From NCBI RefSeq assembly GCF_003143855.1, contig NZ_QFRK01000005.1:172897-236896 (forward strand): a stretch of DNA of 64,000 nt. The letters run 5' to 3'. Below, piece by piece: positions 37,255 to 45,837 of this stretch. Within the stretch, counting starts at the first letter, position 1. Each line of letters begins with the position of its first letter. The stretch comes from Streptomyces sp. NWU339. GTDB lineage: Bacteria > Actinomycetota > Actinomycetes > Streptomycetales > Streptomycetaceae. The notes below the pieces were generated by a model. It did not search any database, was not told the origin of the DNA, and saw nothing but the letters and a program-made list of their open reading frames with translations. Both the position numbers and the translations under genes were made by a program.

Positions 37255-38610
37255 TCACCCCTTCCGGACGCCGCGCCGTACCGTCCTGCGCACCACGCGC
37301 TTCGCCCGGCTCACTTGGAGCCTGGCGCGCGATCGGGACTTGCTGCCGGGAAGGCGGAGCTCGGCCAGCCGAGGTTCGGGGAAGTAGTGGCCGGGGCTGC
37401 CGGCCAGGTTGCGTCGCAGCCAGTCGGCCGTCGACTCCCGCAGTTGTGGGTACGTCTTGGGCTGCATGCAGAAACCCATCGCGTTCACCAGCGGTGACAA
37501 CGTCTCGGGGGCCGTGCCGACGAGCGCCGGGTCCTGGTCGCGCTCCAGGTCGGGTACCAGATGGTCGACCACGGCCAGGGGCACGCGGTTGCTGTTCGGA
37601 TAGGGCTTGAGGCGCCCCATCACCAGTCCGGTCCCCACCCGTGCGACGGGCACGTCGTAGTAGGCGGAGGCGGTCACCATCGCCGTCGAGAAACAGCCGA
37701 CGACGAGTGCGGGACGGCAGTGGTGGTACAGCGTCTCGGCCAGCAGCGGCGCGTCCAGCACGGTGAGCCGGACCCCGGCGTCCGCCGCCGCTTTGCTCAG
37801 CGCCGCCGAGTAGCCGGCGGGTGCCGTCGGATGGGGCTTGAAGACCACGGACCGGTGGCCGGCCCGCACGGCCCCGGTGAGCATGCGGACATGGAGGTCC
37901 TCCTCCTCCTGCGCGCTCAGGATGTTGATCGCCGCCAGGTACTGGCCGAGCAGCACGGCCGTCGGCGCCTCCTCCAGGACGGGCGCCAACCGCGGGTCGT
38001 CCGCCGCGTCCTGGGAGATCTCGTCGAGCACCTCGCGGAACGCCTCGTCCGGGACGACCTCGGGCCCGACGCCGTACTCGGACAGCAGCAAGGGCTTCAG
38101 ACCGGGGATCAGGTCGAGGTGGAGCAGCCGCCGGATGCGGCGGGCGATGGTCAGCGGCAGCTTGTCCCGGGTCGGGCCGTAGCTCATGAGGCCGTCGGCG
38201 TACACGTGGACGGTGCTCTCGGAGAAGATCGCCGCCAGCGCGCGGGCAGGGTTGACCTGGATCGACTCGACGGCGAGTTCGATCAGGTCCCGCTCGCCGA
38301 TGCCCCACTGCAGACGGAACGCCTTCTGCCACATCACCGTGTCGTTGCCCCGCGGGCCCCAGGCGCTGGGATGGTGGGGGCTGATCGCCTCGTTCCAGCT
38401 GACCACCGAGTCGAACCGGCCCGCTATGCGCGCGTAGCCGTGCATCTCGTCGAGCCGCAGGGCGGTCTCCGGTATGGCGGCGTTGTTGGAGACCAGCAGG
38501 ATGCGCCGGGCCCCGTCACGCGGTCCGAACAGGCCCGCGTCGAGCGCCGCGGCGAGGGTGGCCGCTCCGTAGAGGGTCGAGACCTGGAAGATCTGGGTCT
38601 TGCGGGACAT
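37255..38610 (-). CDS. Polysialyltransferase-like glycosyltransferase (POLYST family), copy A
   Basis: A 451-residue protein of the alpha-2,8-polysialyltransferase (PF07388-type) family. It starts MSRKTQIFQVSTLYGAATL and has the two nucleotide-sugar motifs of bacterial sialyltransferases, an HP motif in KPHPTAPAG and an S-T motif in VVGCFSTAMVTAS; YADGLMSYGP corresponds to the D-G loop. It should transfer a CMP-activated nonulosonic acid. It starts three bases after the GT2 gene at 38614, and both are paralogues of the pair at 43328-45639. The C-terminal tail is Arg-rich. Confidence 0.85.
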   Translation of the reverse strand: MSRKTQIFQVSTLYGAATLAAALDAGLFGPRDGARRILLVSNNAAIPETALRLDEMHGYARIAGRFDSVVSWNEAISPHHPSAWGPRGNDTVMWQKAFRLQWGIGERDLIELAVESIQVNPARALAAIFSESTVHVYADGLMSYGPTRDKLPLTIARRIRRLLHLDLIPGLKPLLLSEYGVGPEVVPDEAFREVLDEISQDAADDPRLAPVLEEAPTAVLLGQYLAAINILSAQEEEDLHVRMLTGAVRAGHRSVVFKPHPTAPAGYSAALSKAAADAGVRLTVLDAPLLAETLYHHCRPALVVGCFSTAMVTASAYYDVPVARVGTGLVMGRLKPYPNSNRVPLAVVDHLVPDLERDQDPALVGTAPETLSPLVNAMGFCMQPKTYPQLRESTADWLRRNLAGSPGHYFPEPRLAELRLPGSKSRSRARLQVSRAKRVVRRTVRRGVRKG

Positions 38611-38613
38611 GGA

Positions 38614-39579
38614 TCAGGCAGCCTTCCGCCCGTCACGCAGGCGGCTGAGCAACCTGCTTCGAGTGCTGTCGATGGTTCTGAGGGTCTCCTCGAGCGCATG
38701 CTGGGGCATGCGGTGCAGCGCGGCTCGCGTCTCCTGCCGCAACCGCTGCGCCGCCGAGGGCTCGTACTCGTTCGCCTTGCCGATGTGGAAGGCGATCATG
38801 GCGCAGTAGGTCCGTACGGCCTTGAGGAGGAAACGTTCTGCCTCCGGGTCCTGCTGCAGCTCCCGCAGCAGCGTGTCGTACGACGGGATGAAGTCCAGCT
38901 GACGGGAGTCCTTGATCTGGGTGAGCGAGGTCGCGACGCCCCGCCGGTAGAACACACCGTGCACACCGAGGGACGCGTACGTCCTGGCCTTCAGGTGCAG
39001 CTGCCAGATCCACAACCGATCCTCCGCCGTGCGGAGTTCGGTCGCGAAGCGCATGCCGCCGTCGTCGAAGAGACGCCGGCGGTAGATCCCCGCCCAGACG
39101 AAGGGGTAGTCGACCATGGTCTCCATGTCGGCCGGCGCTATTCCCTCACGCGGATCCATCACGATGTTGCGCGCCGGTGCCGAGGGCCGCCGGATCACCC
39201 GCTCGGTGCCGGTGGCCTGGACGTGATCGGTACGGGCGAAGTCGCAGCCCAGCTCGTCCATGGCACGCACCAGTTCGGCGAGGTGGCCGGGCCCGTACCA
39301 GTCGTCACCGTCGAGGAACGTGACGAACTCGCCGTCCGCCGCGTCGATACCGCTGTTGCGCGCCTGGGCTATCCCCATGTTCTTCTCGTGCCGGATCACC
39401 CTGGCGCGGGGCCGCCGTTCCGCCCATCGGTCGATCACCGAGGAAGTGGAGTCCGTGGAACAGTCGTCCACGAGCAGGAACTCGACATCGGGGCCCGCGT
39501 TGTTGGCGAGGCTTCGCAGCGTGCTCTCGGCAAACGCTCCCACATTGTGCATGGGGACGACGACGGACAATCTCGGCAC
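38614..39579 (-). CDS. Family 2 glycosyltransferase, copy A
   Basis: A 321-residue GT-A enzyme: PRLSVVVPMHNVGAFAESTL, FLLVDDCSTDST, IDAADGEFVTFLDGDDW with the metal-binding DGDD, and RTAEDRLWIWQLHLKA containing the catalytic ED. It would add a neutral sugar or polyol phosphate unit to the surface glycan. GTG 39579 has GAGAGG upstream. It forms a tight pair with the POLYST-like gene that follows. Confidence 0.92.
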   Translation of the reverse strand: MPRLSVVVPMHNVGAFAESTLRSLANNAGPDVEFLLVDDCSTDSTSSVIDRWAERRPRARVIRHEKNMGIAQARNSGIDAADGEFVTFLDGDDWYGPGHLAELVRAMDELGCDFARTDHVQATGTERVIRRPSAPARNIVMDPREGIAPADMETMVDYPFVWAGIYRRRLFDDGGMRFATELRTAEDRLWIWQLHLKARTYASLGVHGVFYRRGVATSLTQIKDSRQLDFIPSYDTLLRELQQDPEAERFLLKAVRTYCAMIAFHIGKANEYEPSAAQRLRQETRAALHRMPQHALEETLRTIDSTRSRLLSRLRDGRKAA

Positions 39580-39670
39580 GGGGGCCTCTCACGCTTGAAG
39601 GAGGGAGATACGGAGATGCAGAACAGTCTGTCGACTTTTTCGAAAGGGAAGATGCGGTCCGAGACGGAGG

Positions 39671-39701
39671 GGTGAATTCCGTACGCTTCGCAGGTGAATT
39701 C
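39671..39701. promoter_or_regulatory. Direct repeats upstream of GT2 copy A
   Basis: GGTGAATTC occurs at 39671-39679 and again at 39693-39701, 22 bases apart (two helical turns), in the AT-richer 130-base gap between two glycan genes. This could be an operator or an internal promoter region. Confidence 0.35.
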
Positions 39702-39709
39702 TCGGTGTC

Positions 39710-41932
39710 TCACGCTCGGCCGAAGGTTTCCCGGAGTTCGTCGATGTTCGACCGGGTGGTCTCCCACAGGAACTTCTGTGCGTCGTGCACGTCCGCCACG
39801 GCCGCCGCGTGGTCGTCGAGGATCGCCGCGGCCCGCTCCGTGAGTCGCGTGCCGAGTTCCCGGTCGTGCACGGACAGCCCCCACTCCGCGCGGCCGATGT
39901 CGGACAGGAAGTAGGCGAGTTTCGGGTGGGAGACCAGGCTGAGGATCGGGGTGCCGCAGCCGAAGGGGATCATGCCCGCGTGCCCGCGCATGCCGATCAC
40001 CAGTCGCGACCGGCCGTACAGATCGCGGATGCCGTCGTTCGACATGTCGTACAGCTGCTCCACGGGCAGGCTGAGGCCGTGCTCCCGGCGCAGGTCGTGC
40101 ACGAACTTCTCGTCGGCGGGCATGTGGGCCGCGTACCGCACGTCGGTCCTCTCCCGCAGTGCCCGCAGCGCGGTGGCCATCTGGGCGAGGAAGTGGCCGT
40201 AGTCGTGGCCGAACCGCAGTCCCGCGCGGTCGTACGCGCAGTTGACCAGGACGGTGTCGGACCGCTCCGCCGGGTCGAGCAGGCCCGGGACGAGGTACCG
40301 GGCCACCGTGGTCGGGCAGGGCTGGTAGCGCACCCGGTCGCGCAACTCCTCGGGCAGCAGATCGCGGACCCGCTCGATCGAGCCGTGGTTGCGCAACCCG
40401 AAGAACGCCGACCGCTCGACGAGGACCCGCAGACTCTCGGCGAACCGGGCCCGGCGGTAGAGCTGCCCGTCGAACACGTTGTAACCGACCGCGAACACCG
40501 CCAGGGGAGCGGTGATCCGGGCCAGGATCCCGTCCGGGACGTTCCACTGCCAGTGGCTGTTGCCGTTGGGGGAGGTGTCCGGGAGGAAGAGCCCGCCACC
40601 GCCCACGATCACCCCGCGCCGGGCGTTCAGCTGCTCCAGCGCCGCCTCGTCGACCAGGTGGTGCACCGGCTGCCGGTACCAGCGGCGCGGCCCGGTGTCG
40701 GCGTCGAAGCACATGCGCACGGCCTCGGGCAGGACCTTGTCCCCGGCGTTCTCCTGGCCCTCGGCGAACAACGCCACGTGCGCCAGCTGGTCCGCGGCGG
40801 CGGCCGGCCGCCGCGGTTCCGGACCCTTCGCGCGGGTACGGACGTACCAGCCGTGGCACCCGGCGTCGGTGGGGTCGGCCTCCAGGCCGTCCCGGGCGTA
40901 CGCGTGCGCGTCCTCCTCCCGCCCGCACAGCCACGCCAGGCGGGCGAGCTGGGCGAAGGCGCGCGGGGCGACATCGGGTGACGCCGCCGCCAGCAGCAGG
41001 TGGGCCTCGGCCTCGTCGTAGCGCGACAGCGCCATCAGCGACAGGCCGAGCGTCTCGTGGCACCGCGGCGCGTCCAGCCGGTCCGCCACCACGGGCGCCA
41101 GGACGTCGACGGCCTCGTCGTGGCGGCCCTGCCTGCGGTACACGTCGGCCACCGTACGGGCGAGGTCGAGGGAGGGGCGCGCCTCGAGCAGGGGCGGCGC
41201 GCAGTGTGCCAGGAGGTCGGGGTGCTTGCCACCGGGCAGGGCGCAGTAGGCGGCCCGGAAGTCGTCGTCGCTCATCTCGAAGCGGCGCCGCGCCTCGGCG
41301 GCCGGACCGTACCCGGGCGCGTCGGACGGCTCGGTGAAGTGGAGGACGGCGACGTTCGGGGGCACCGGCGTGTCGTCGTACAGCCGCCGGGAGAGGAAGT
41401 CGTAGCGCGCGTCCAGCGGAACCAGGACGTCCGCCGGCGTGTCCGGACCGCTCTCCTCGAGGACGTCGGCGAACCGGACCGCCACGGCGTCGTCCACGTC
41501 GGCGCGCTGGACGACCAGGAGGCCGTCGGGCAGGACGGCGCGCCGCGCACCGCCCTCCGCGTCGCACAGCAACTGCGGTACGGCACCCACACCGTGACGC
41601 ATCCGCAGCAGCTCACCGATGTCCCCGAGGACAACCATGGCCGGACCGAGGGCGATGACGGTGTCGTAGCCCTCCAGCCGGAAGAGGTCCGCGCGGCTGT
41701 CCGCCCGGCGCGTGACGATCCGCGGGTGCAGGCGGCGCAGCGCGTCGAACGCGGCGTCGGGCAGCCCCGGGTGCAGGACCACGAAGTCCTCGCACACGCC
41801 CGGGTTGGTCAGTGCCAGGCTGCGTATCAGCGTGGGGAGACCGGACAGGCGGTCGGAGTCGGTGTGGACGGCGAAGGCCATCCGGCGTCTGCCGGTGACG
41901 GTGCTCCGGTCGTCCGCGGAGGAGTGGGTCAT
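39710..41932 (-). CDS. Three-part protein: GT8-like domain, TPR region, polysaccharide pyruvyl transferase
   Basis: A 740-residue fusion. Residues about 15-240 follow a GT8 fold, but the metal-binding DxD (normally LDADMVVLGDI) reads LGPAMVVLGDI, so this domain is probably inactive. Residues about 250-400 form TPR-like helices (GRHDEAVDVLAPVV, SRYDEAEAHLLLAA). The C-terminal 330 residues are a CsaB/PssK-type pyruvyl transferase: EGQENAGDKVLPEAV, GVIVGGGGLFLPD, FFGLRNHGSIERV and GMRGHAGMIPFGCG. It may add pyruvate ketals to the glycan. Its ATG overlaps the upstream stop (ATGA). Confidence 0.82.
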   Translation of the reverse strand: MTHSSADDRSTVTGRRRMAFAVHTDSDRLSGLPTLIRSLALTNPGVCEDFVVLHPGLPDAAFDALRRLHPRIVTRRADSRADLFRLEGYDTVIALGPAMVVLGDIGELLRMRHGVGAVPQLLCDAEGGARRAVLPDGLLVVQRADVDDAVAVRFADVLEESGPDTPADVLVPLDARYDFLSRRLYDDTPVPPNVAVLHFTEPSDAPGYGPAAEARRRFEMSDDDFRAAYCALPGGKHPDLLAHCAPPLLEARPSLDLARTVADVYRRQGRHDEAVDVLAPVVADRLDAPRCHETLGLSLMALSRYDEAEAHLLLAAASPDVAPRAFAQLARLAWLCGREEDAHAYARDGLEADPTDAGCHGWYVRTRAKGPEPRRPAAAADQLAHVALFAEGQENAGDKVLPEAVRMCFDADTGPRRWYRQPVHHLVDEAALEQLNARRGVIVGGGGLFLPDTSPNGNSHWQWNVPDGILARITAPLAVFAVGYNVFDGQLYRRARFAESLRVLVERSAFFGLRNHGSIERVRDLLPEELRDRVRYQPCPTTVARYLVPGLLDPAERSDTVLVNCAYDRAGLRFGHDYGHFLAQMATALRALRERTDVRYAAHMPADEKFVHDLRREHGLSLPVEQLYDMSNDGIRDLYGRSRLVIGMRGHAGMIPFGCGTPILSLVSHPKLAYFLSDIGRAEWGLSVHDRELGTRLTERAAAILDDHAAAVADVHDAQKFLWETTRSNIDELRETFGRA

Positions 41933-43191
41933 CTCAGGGCGATCCTCATCTTGCTGTCGTCGACGCGCGTCGCACGGTCCATGACCCACTCGGCTTCCCT
42001 CGGCCGCAGCCGGCCCGGCAGGCCGAAACCGATGAGGTCCAGACGGGGGCTGACATCCAGGAAGTCCAGCAGCCTCAGGACGGTGAAAGCGGTGGTGGTC
42101 GCCGTTTCCCAGCTGTCCTCGCCCAGCAGCGCGGGGTCGGTCAGGGGCCGGCGCAGGGAGGCGTCACCGATGTGCTCCTGCGCCCCGGGCACGAGCCGCT
42201 GCCGGGTGGCGCGGCGCCATCCCGCGGCCGGGTCGCCGAACACCAGCCGGATGCCGGCCGGCTCGGTCCAGACGGGCCCGTTCCACGGGGTCTCGCCCCG
42301 CAACGAGACGGCGTGCAGGTCGGTGCGCTCACCGGTGTCCTCGGCGCGGATGCGGAACGAGTCGCAGCGCACCACCAGGTCGTAGCCGTCGATCTCGGCG
42401 CCCAGCCCGTTCCCGGCTGTGTTCCCGGCCGCGTTCCCGCCGTGCGAGACCAGGCACACCGTCCGCCCCGCGACCAGGCGACGCAGACCACTGACGCCGA
42501 TCGGAGTGCTTCCGCCGAGCAGCGGGTCGGGTGTTCCGGTCCGCTCGACGAGCCGTCGGTACGTGCTGTACGCCTTCAGCAGGCGCCGTACGCCGGGGTC
42601 GGCGATGCCGTGCTCGGCCACCCGCGCCCGTACGTGGGCGGCGAATTCGGGCGCCGCGCTCGCGGTGGGCCGTCCGTGCAGGCCGTGCAGGGGGGAGTCG
42701 GCCCCGGGGGAGAGGGCGATGGCTGCGTCCAGGCACGCCTTCCGGCGGCGCAGGGTGTCGACCCTGCGGGCGATCTCAGGTGCTCCGGCGCCGTTCTGCC
42801 GCAGCGAGAGGTGGCGCTCGTAGCTCTCCAGAGCCTCCTCGCCACGACCGAGCCCGTCCAGGGCCAGGCCGTGCAGCCGCCAGGCGCCCTTGGACCGCTG
42901 CCGGATCAGGGTCGCCGTCTCGGCGACGCCCAGGGCGAGGCGCAACGCGCCGTCCCCACCGGCCTCGAGCGCACGCTCACCGACCTGGAGCAGGGCGTCG
43001 AAGGGGTCGGCGGACGGGGTCTCGAGGGAGACGGCGAAGGCGCCGATCGCCTGCGTCAGCCGGGCGGGAGCGGGCGTGGCGCCCTGTGCCGCGAGGTACT
43101 CGCCGCACAGGCGCGTGCTCCGGGCGAACAGGGCCGGCCTGGCGGCTTCCTTCTGCCGTGCCCTGAACAGTCCCGCCAGGGGATTCGTCAT
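41929..43191 (-). CDS. GT29 sialyltransferase-like protein with helical N-terminus
   Basis: A 420-residue protein. Residues 1-160 are helical and TPR-like (GRGEEALESYERHLSL). Residues about 245-292 read like the large sialylmotif of GT29 enzymes: Cys246, a GGN turn, GLGAEIDGYDLVVRCDSF and AEDTGERTDLH. Residues 363-392 (TATTTAFTVLRLLDF, LIGFGLPG) resemble the small sialylmotif. No His corresponding to the very-small motif is visible near the end. It probably uses or binds the CMP-nonulosonate made by the divergent genes. ATG 43191 is chosen because GGTGGA lies just upstream; its stop overlaps the next gene. Confidence 0.7.
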   Translation of the reverse strand: MTNPLAGLFRARQKEAARPALFARSTRLCGEYLAAQGATPAPARLTQAIGAFAVSLETPSADPFDALLQVGERALEAGGDGALRLALGVAETATLIRQRSKGAWRLHGLALDGLGRGEEALESYERHLSLRQNGAGAPEIARRVDTLRRRKACLDAAIALSPGADSPLHGLHGRPTASAAPEFAAHVRARVAEHGIADPGVRRLLKAYSTYRRLVERTGTPDPLLGGSTPIGVSGLRRLVAGRTVCLVSHGGNAAGNTAGNGLGAEIDGYDLVVRCDSFRIRAEDTGERTDLHAVSLRGETPWNGPVWTEPAGIRLVFGDPAAGWRRATRQRLVPGAQEHIGDASLRRPLTDPALLGEDSWETATTTAFTVLRLLDFLDVSPRLDLIGFGLPGRLRPREAEWVMDRATRVDDSKMRIALR

Positions 43192-43327
43192 ACGTTCCAC
43201 CGTTCTCGGATCGGAGGCCGAATGTGTCCCACTGCCACGAGCCGCGGGTGGCTTCCGGGCGGATGGACGATGAACACTTCCCTTCGAACAGCCGACCGGT
43301 CCTCGCCGCTCGGCCGCGCGTCGTCCT

Positions 43328-44662
43328 TCACCGCTTGACCGCGCGCCGGACGGCCCGCGCGCGCCGCACCACTCTGCGCGCCGTCGCGTTGTGCCGCAGG
43401 AACGCCAGCCGCTGCGGAACGCCGCCGGGCAGGCCCAGGGAGGTGAGCCGCCTCTTCTTGAAGTACCGCCGGGTGCCGCCGTCCAGCCGTGTGGACAGGT
43501 AGCGCTCGGCCTGCGGCCGCAGTTCCCAGAGGATCTTCGGCTGCATCGCGAAGCCGACGGCGCGGACCAGGTCGCCGAGCGCGTCGGTGTCCATGACCCC
43601 GCGCCGCTCGGCGACCGCCGCCGCGTCCGTCGGAGCCGGCAGCAGCGCGTCGGCGATGGTGACCGGGATCCGGTTGCTGTTCTCGTAGGGCGTCAGCCGG
43701 TCCAGCAGGGTGTCCGTGCCGACCCGGGCGACCGGCAGGCCGTACAGGGCGGACGCGGTCAGCAGGGCCGTGGAGAAGCAGCCGACGACCAGTGCCGGGC
43801 GCATCCGCTGGTACAGAACCTCGGCCAGGACCGGGGTGTCCACCACCGTGAGGTCGACGCCGAGCCGCTCGGCCTCCTCCTCCAGGGTGCGGGTGAAGCG
43901 CGCCGGGGCCGTGGGGTGCGGCTTGAACACCACCCGGCCGTGACCGAGGTGCACCGCGCCCTTCAGCATCCGCACATGCAGGTTCTCCTCCTCCTCGGCG
44001 GAGAGGATGTCCAGCGCGGAGAGGTACTGGCCCAGGAGTAGCGCGGGCTCCGCCACGTCGGGCAACTCGGCGTCGGTGTCGGACAGTTCGGCCAGCACCT
44101 TGGTGAACGCCGGGGTCGCCACCACCTCTGGCGCCACCCCGAACTCGGTGAGCAGCAGCGGCTCGAGCCCCGGCACCAGGTCGAGGTGGAGCAACCGCTC
44201 CACCCGGGTGCCGACCAGCGGGTCGATCTTGTTGCGGGTGGGGCCGTAGCTCATCAGACCGTCCGCGTAGACGGTGACGGGCGCGTCGATGAAGATCTGC
44301 GCCACCCCGAGCGCCGGGTTGACCTGGATGGACTCCACGACGAGCGCCACGTCGTCGTCCCCCAGGTTCCACAGCAGCCGCAGATGGCGCTCCCACAGGG
44401 GCACGTCCTCGAGGCGCGGCGCCCAGCTGCCGGGGTGGAACGGGAAGACGGTCTCGTTCCACGACAGCACGTCGTCGAACCGGGACCGCAGGCGCTCGAA
44501 CCCGGGCATCTCGTCCACGGCGGGCGTCGTCTCGGGCGTCGTCGCGTTGTTGGAGACCAGCAGGATCCGCCGGCCGGCCGGGGCGAGGCAGCCCGAGTCC
44601 AGGGCGGCGGCGAGGGTGGCCGCTCCGTAGAGGGTCGACGCCATGAAGATCTGGGTGGTCAC
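43328..44662 (-). CDS. Polysialyltransferase-like glycosyltransferase (POLYST family), copy B
   Basis: A 444-residue paralogue of the protein at 37255, with TQIFMASTLYGAATLAAALD, YADGLMSYGPTRNK, KPHPTAPARF (HP motif) and VVGCFSTALLTAS (S-T motif). GTG 44662 overlaps the stop of the GT2 gene (GTGA), giving the same GT2-POLYST coupling as copy A. A CMP-nonulosonate donor is inferred from family and from the neuA/neuB genes across the divergent promoter. Confidence 0.85.
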   Translation of the reverse strand: MTTQIFMASTLYGAATLAAALDSGCLAPAGRRILLVSNNATTPETTPAVDEMPGFERLRSRFDDVLSWNETVFPFHPGSWAPRLEDVPLWERHLRLLWNLGDDDVALVVESIQVNPALGVAQIFIDAPVTVYADGLMSYGPTRNKIDPLVGTRVERLLHLDLVPGLEPLLLTEFGVAPEVVATPAFTKVLAELSDTDAELPDVAEPALLLGQYLSALDILSAEEEENLHVRMLKGAVHLGHGRVVFKPHPTAPARFTRTLEEEAERLGVDLTVVDTPVLAEVLYQRMRPALVVGCFSTALLTASALYGLPVARVGTDTLLDRLTPYENSNRIPVTIADALLPAPTDAAAVAERRGVMDTDALGDLVRAVGFAMQPKILWELRPQAERYLSTRLDGGTRRYFKKRRLTSLGLPGGVPQRLAFLRHNATARRVVRRARAVRRAVKR

Positions 44663-45639
44663 GCGGCGACCTCCGCGGCCGGCACCGGACGGCGGCGCAG
44701 CCGGCGCAGCCGGGTGGCGCGCTCGGTGTCCATCGAGTCGAGTGCGTCGTCGAGCACGTCCTGCGGCATGCGCCGCAGCGCGGCGGTGCCCATGTCCTTC
44801 AGTTTCCGGGCCACGGACGGCTCGAACCTTTCGATGGATCCCAGATGGTGGGAAATGATGGCGCAGTAGGTGCGCACGGCCTTCGGCAGCAGCGTCGCCG
44901 CCTCGGAATCCCGCGCGGTCTCCTCGACCACCTGGTCGAACGCGCGAATGAAATCGAGCTGCCGGGCGTCGCCGATCTGGGTCAGCGACGAGGAGACACC
45001 GCGCCGGTAGAACACCCCGAGCAGGCTGGTCACCGCGAAGGACTCCGCCTCCCGGTGCAGCTTCCAGATCCAGGGCCGGTCCTCGGCGGTGCGCAGTCCG
45101 TCGGTGAAGTGCAGCAGGCCCCGTTCGACGAGCCTGCGGTGGTAGACGCCCGCCCAGGCGTAGGCGTAGTCGACGGAGGTGGTCCGGTGGGCGGGGAGGA
45201 TCGCGTCGCGCGGATCGAGAGGCACGTTGCGCCGGCCGTGCGGGACGCGGTGCACGGTACGGGCCCGCGCCGTGCACTGCACATGGTCGGTGCGGACGAA
45301 GTCGCAGTCCAGCTTCTCGATCGCGGAGACCAGCCGGGCGTAGTGGCCCGGCGCCAGCCAGTCGTCCCCGTCCAGGAAGGTCAGGTACTCGCCGCGGGCC
45401 CGGTCGATGCCGGTGTTGCGGGCGGTCGCGAGCCCGCCGTTCCGTTCATGTCTCACCAGCACCGCCCCCGGCAGTTCACGCTCCGCGCGCGCGAGGAGAT
45501 CCGCGGTCCCGTCGGTCGAGCAGTCGTCGACGAGAATGAATTCGAAGTCGTCCCGCGCGTTGGCGCGCAGACTCCGCAGGGCATCGGGGACGTAGGGGAG
45601 CACGTTGTAGAACGGCACGATGACGGAGAGCTTGGGCAC
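44659..45639 (-). CDS. Family 2 glycosyltransferase, copy B
   Basis: A 326-residue GT-A enzyme and paralogue of the one at 38614: PKLSVIVPFYNVLPYVPDAL, FILVDDCSTDGTADLL, YLTFLDGDDWLAPGHYARL and RTAEDRPWIWKLHREA. GTG 45639 is taken as the start because it aligns with copy A; an upstream GTG at 45687 is open but has no ribosome site. It is the first gene of the minus-strand glycan unit. Confidence 0.9.
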   Translation of the reverse strand: MPKLSVIVPFYNVLPYVPDALRSLRANARDDFEFILVDDCSTDGTADLLARAERELPGAVLVRHERNGGLATARNTGIDRARGEYLTFLDGDDWLAPGHYARLVSAIEKLDCDFVRTDHVQCTARARTVHRVPHGRRNVPLDPRDAILPAHRTTSVDYAYAWAGVYHRRLVERGLLHFTDGLRTAEDRPWIWKLHREAESFAVTSLLGVFYRRGVSSSLTQIGDARQLDFIRAFDQVVEETARDSEAATLLPKAVRTYCAIISHHLGSIERFEPSVARKLKDMGTAALRRMPQDVLDDALDSMDTERATRLRRLRRRPVPAAEVAA

Positions 45640-45837
45640 GTCGGCGACGCTAGGCGGCGGCCCGTCATCCGTCTTTACCCACACCTTGATACGTGATGAA
45701 CGACGCGTGTCGAAGCAGTGAAGCGAACGTTTTTCCGGACGCCGGACGGGCCGATTCGGCATTCGGCGATCTTCTGTTAACCATTTGTTGGATTCGGGTT
45801 GGGCCGCTACTAGAAATTGCTTCCTAGCGTCTCCGCC
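45640..45837. promoter_or_regulatory. Divergent promoter region of the glycan locus
   Basis: This 198-base region is AT-rich for the genome (TTCTGTTAACCATTTGTTGGATTC near 45772-45796) and feeds both the minus-strand transferase genes and the plus-strand neu genes. TAGCGT at 45824-45829 with TTGGGC at 45799-45804 (19-base spacer) is a candidate promoter that would begin transcription next to GTG 45838, i.e. a leaderless mRNA. Confidence 0.45.
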
